Assembly (NCBI RefSeq): GCF_000378625.1
Contig: NZ_KB905164.1
Coordinates: 62,001 to 126,000 of the forward strand
Origin: Colwellia piezophila ATCC BAA-637
GTDB taxonomy: Bacteria > Pseudomonadota > Gammaproteobacteria > Enterobacterales > Alteromonadaceae
DNA: 64,000 nt
Reading direction: 5' to 3'
This document shows, one piece after another, positions 62,498 to 64,000 of this stretch (position 1 is its first letter; every line of letters begins with the position of its first letter). The notes below the pieces were generated by a model. The model was not told the DNA's origin, ran no database searches, and was given only the letters and a program-made list of their open reading frames with translations. Made by a program: the position numbers and the translations under genes.

Positions 62498-64000
62498 TTA
62501 ATCGAGTTGCGCTTGTGCCCAAACAGCCAATTTTTCTCTAAATATTTTGGCGTTATGGCGTATATCTACCGGAAAGTCATCATGGATTAAAAAGTGTGAA
62601 ATAGCGGAAGTTTGTTTATGAGCAAGTGCTAGTACTTTTAATGCAGAAAACAGCATAGTCTCATCAAAATCTTCAGATCTTTTGGCTTCATCGGTCAATT
62701 CAACACAAAGTAATGGCACACTTTTCTGATAAATAGTAACCGCCACTAACGCGGTACGTTTCACTGCGCTATGGGTATTAAATATTCGCTCACAAGGAAT
62801 CGAAAAGTGAACATTCGTTTCGGTTTCAACGCGATGGGCTTTTCGTCCGCACATCCATAATCGGCCAGATTCATCAAGGTAGCCTAAATCGCCCATGCGG
62901 TGACGAATGACCTGATCTTCAAAAATTTTAGCCTGCGCAGTCGCTAAATCTCGATGATAATATTGCTGACTAACCATATCGCCTTTCACCACGATTTCAC
63001 CAATAGTGTTGGCCGGTAAAACTAGCTCCTCAGACCAAGTTTCAATAACCTCTTCACTAATAGTGATAATGCTTAGTTCAACGCCCTTAACAGGACTACC
63101 GACACAAATACCACCACCATTGTCGGTTATATGGCTAGTGGCCAATAAATCGGCACTGCTAATTTTCGTCAGCGGTAGTGATTCAGTGGCACCATATGAA
63201 GTTAACACCGGCACATTATCGCTCAGTAATTGAGTAAAACGCTCTATTGACGGTAAAGTTGCTGGCGCGCCCGCTGAAATGACCCGCTTTAAACTATTAA
63301 GCTTAATAAGGGGTTTGATAGCAGGTTTATTAGCTGAAATATCGGCTGCTCCCGCCTGCCCTAACACTTCAATAAGTGCGGGGTTAGCAAATAAGTTAGT
63401 ACACTGATATTTTTCAATAGCCGCGAAGATGAACGCAGGATTGGCGGTAATAGGCTTACTTGCGTCCATATCAGGGACAATCGATGCCATGCCTAAGGCA
63501 GGGCCAAATAATGAAAATAGTGGAAAAGTAGCTAAGTCACGCTCACCTGGCTCAATGGCATAGTCTTCTTTTAGTGCGGTAATTTGTGCTTCAAACATTT
63601 TATGGCTGTAAACCACACCTTTAGGTGTACCGGTACTGCCACTGGTAAATAATATCGCTGACATCTCATCATCGCTAAGTTTTACCATTTCAAACGAGAA
63701 ATTTTCTTTAGGTATCGGATAGCGCGTTAACAGTTTAGTTAAACTCACGCCGCCAATAACCGCAGAAAAAAGGTTGCTGCCAAAACCAGAGCCTGCTTCG
63801 GTTACCGTTAATAATTTTTTAACACTGGATTTTCCCCAACCAAATAAAGCCCTGGCAATGTGGGCTTTAGGAATACCAATAAAAGCATCCGGCTTTGCTT
63901 CCGCAAAACACTGTTTAAGGTTTTTAATCCCCATACCTGGGTCAACGAGAATAGGAACAATACCGGCTTTAAATAAAGCAAACGTTAAGGCGAAAAAATC
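62498..64000 (-). CDS. oleC: olefin beta-lactone synthetase OleC, truncated by the window edge
   Basis: AMP-forming ligase-family enzyme that turns the beta-hydroxy acid into a beta-lactone. The frame is open to the window edge (position 64000, reading [22 protein letters not shown] before the internal Met at 63934), so the N-terminus lies outside. Visible: ATP loop [33 protein letters not shown], and the hinge [23 protein letters not shown]. oleA and oleB would be expected further right. Assignment rests on similarity to AMP-binding enzymes and the oleD partner. Confidence 0.88.
   Translation of the reverse strand, partial: DFFALTFALFKAGIVPILVDPGMGIKNLKQCFAEAKPDAFIGIPKAHIARALFGWGKSSVKKLLTVTEAGSGFGSNLFSAVIGGVSLTKLLTRYPIPKENFSFEMVKLSDDEMSAILFTSGSTGTPKGVVYSHKMFEAQITALKEDYAIEPGERDLATFPLFSLFGPALGMASIVPDMDASKPITANPAFIFAAIEKYQCTNLFANPALIEVLGQAGAADISANKPAIKPLIKLNSLKRVISAGAPATLPSIERFTQLLSDNVPVLTSYGATESLPLTKISSADLLATSHITDNGGGICVGSPVKGVELSIITISEEVIETWSEELVLPANTIGEIVVKGDMVSQQYYHRDLATAQAKIFEDQVIRHRMGDLGYLDESGRLWMCGRKAHRVETETNVHFSIPCERIFNTHSAVKRTALVAVTIYQKSVPLLCVELTDEAKRSEDFDETMLFSALKVLALAHKQTSAISHFLIHDDFPVDIRHNAKIFREKLAVWAQAQLD

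Overview
The window looks like chromosome from a cold-adapted marine gammaproteobacterium of the Colwellia type (Alteromonadales). Three things point there: AT-rich sequence with matching codon use, a complete secondary-lipid (Pfa) polyunsaturated fatty acid synthase locus, and an Ole long-chain olefin locus at the right edge. The genus is an inference from gene content and style; I could not run a search.

Layout. 0-9.6 kb: housekeeping and metabolic genes (PEP synthase and its divergent regulator PpsR, an AroH-type DAHP synthase, a low-molecular-weight tyrosine phosphatase, a YbaK-type deacylase, a two-gene HlyD/membrane-protein unit with a divergent LysR regulator). 9.9-20.8 kb: mostly single genes (M28 lipoprotein peptidase, MYG1-like protein, SnoaL-like protein, 2OG-Fe(II) oxygenase, aldehyde dehydrogenase with divergent HxlR regulator, SUKH, DUF1697, HTH-DUF4177, RibD-like reductase, VanZ-like protein, CHMI isomerase). 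20.85-43.6 kb: the Pfa locus, with pfaR-pfaA-pfaB-pfaC-pfaD and a small overlapping gene on the minus strand, and pfaE (phosphopantetheinyl transferase) plus a FabG-like reductase divergent on the plus strand. 43.8-51.4 kb: an eroding region with a YeeE/YedE pair, a broken ArsR gene, a VF530 protein, a GGDEF protein, a TagD-like cytidylyltransferase, at least three further decayed small genes and dispersed degenerate repeats. 51.7-58.7 kb: a regulatory stretch (AraC, a small protein, a CheY-like receiver, a GC-rich dCache-HAMP-GGDEF gene), then a periplasmic binding protein and a porin. 59.3-64 kb: YcaQ glycosylase, a thioesterase, oleD and a window-truncated oleC.

How it works together. PfaA (KS-MAT-six ACPs-KR-DH), PfaB (AT), PfaC (KS-CLF-DH-DH) and PfaD (FMN enoyl reductase) form one iterative synthase, which PfaE activates by phosphopantetheinylation of the ACPs. 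PfaR is the likely activator; it looks like a domesticated IS481-type transposase, preceded by an overlapping 34-codon reading frame. The Ole genes at the right end encode part of the pathway that in related bacteria condenses Pfa-derived acyl chains into a polyunsaturated hydrocarbon, so maker and consumer of the same acyl chains may lie about 20 kb apart.

Repeats are a strong secondary theme. A roughly 159-bp palindromic MITE-like element occurs three times (after aroH, before the SnoaL gene, and between pfaB and pfaC). A 75-bp family sits on both sides of pfaC, together with short hairpin repeats, so the Pfa operon is interrupted by repeats exactly at its two large gaps. No rRNA, convincing tRNA, CRISPR array or intact insertion sequence was seen.
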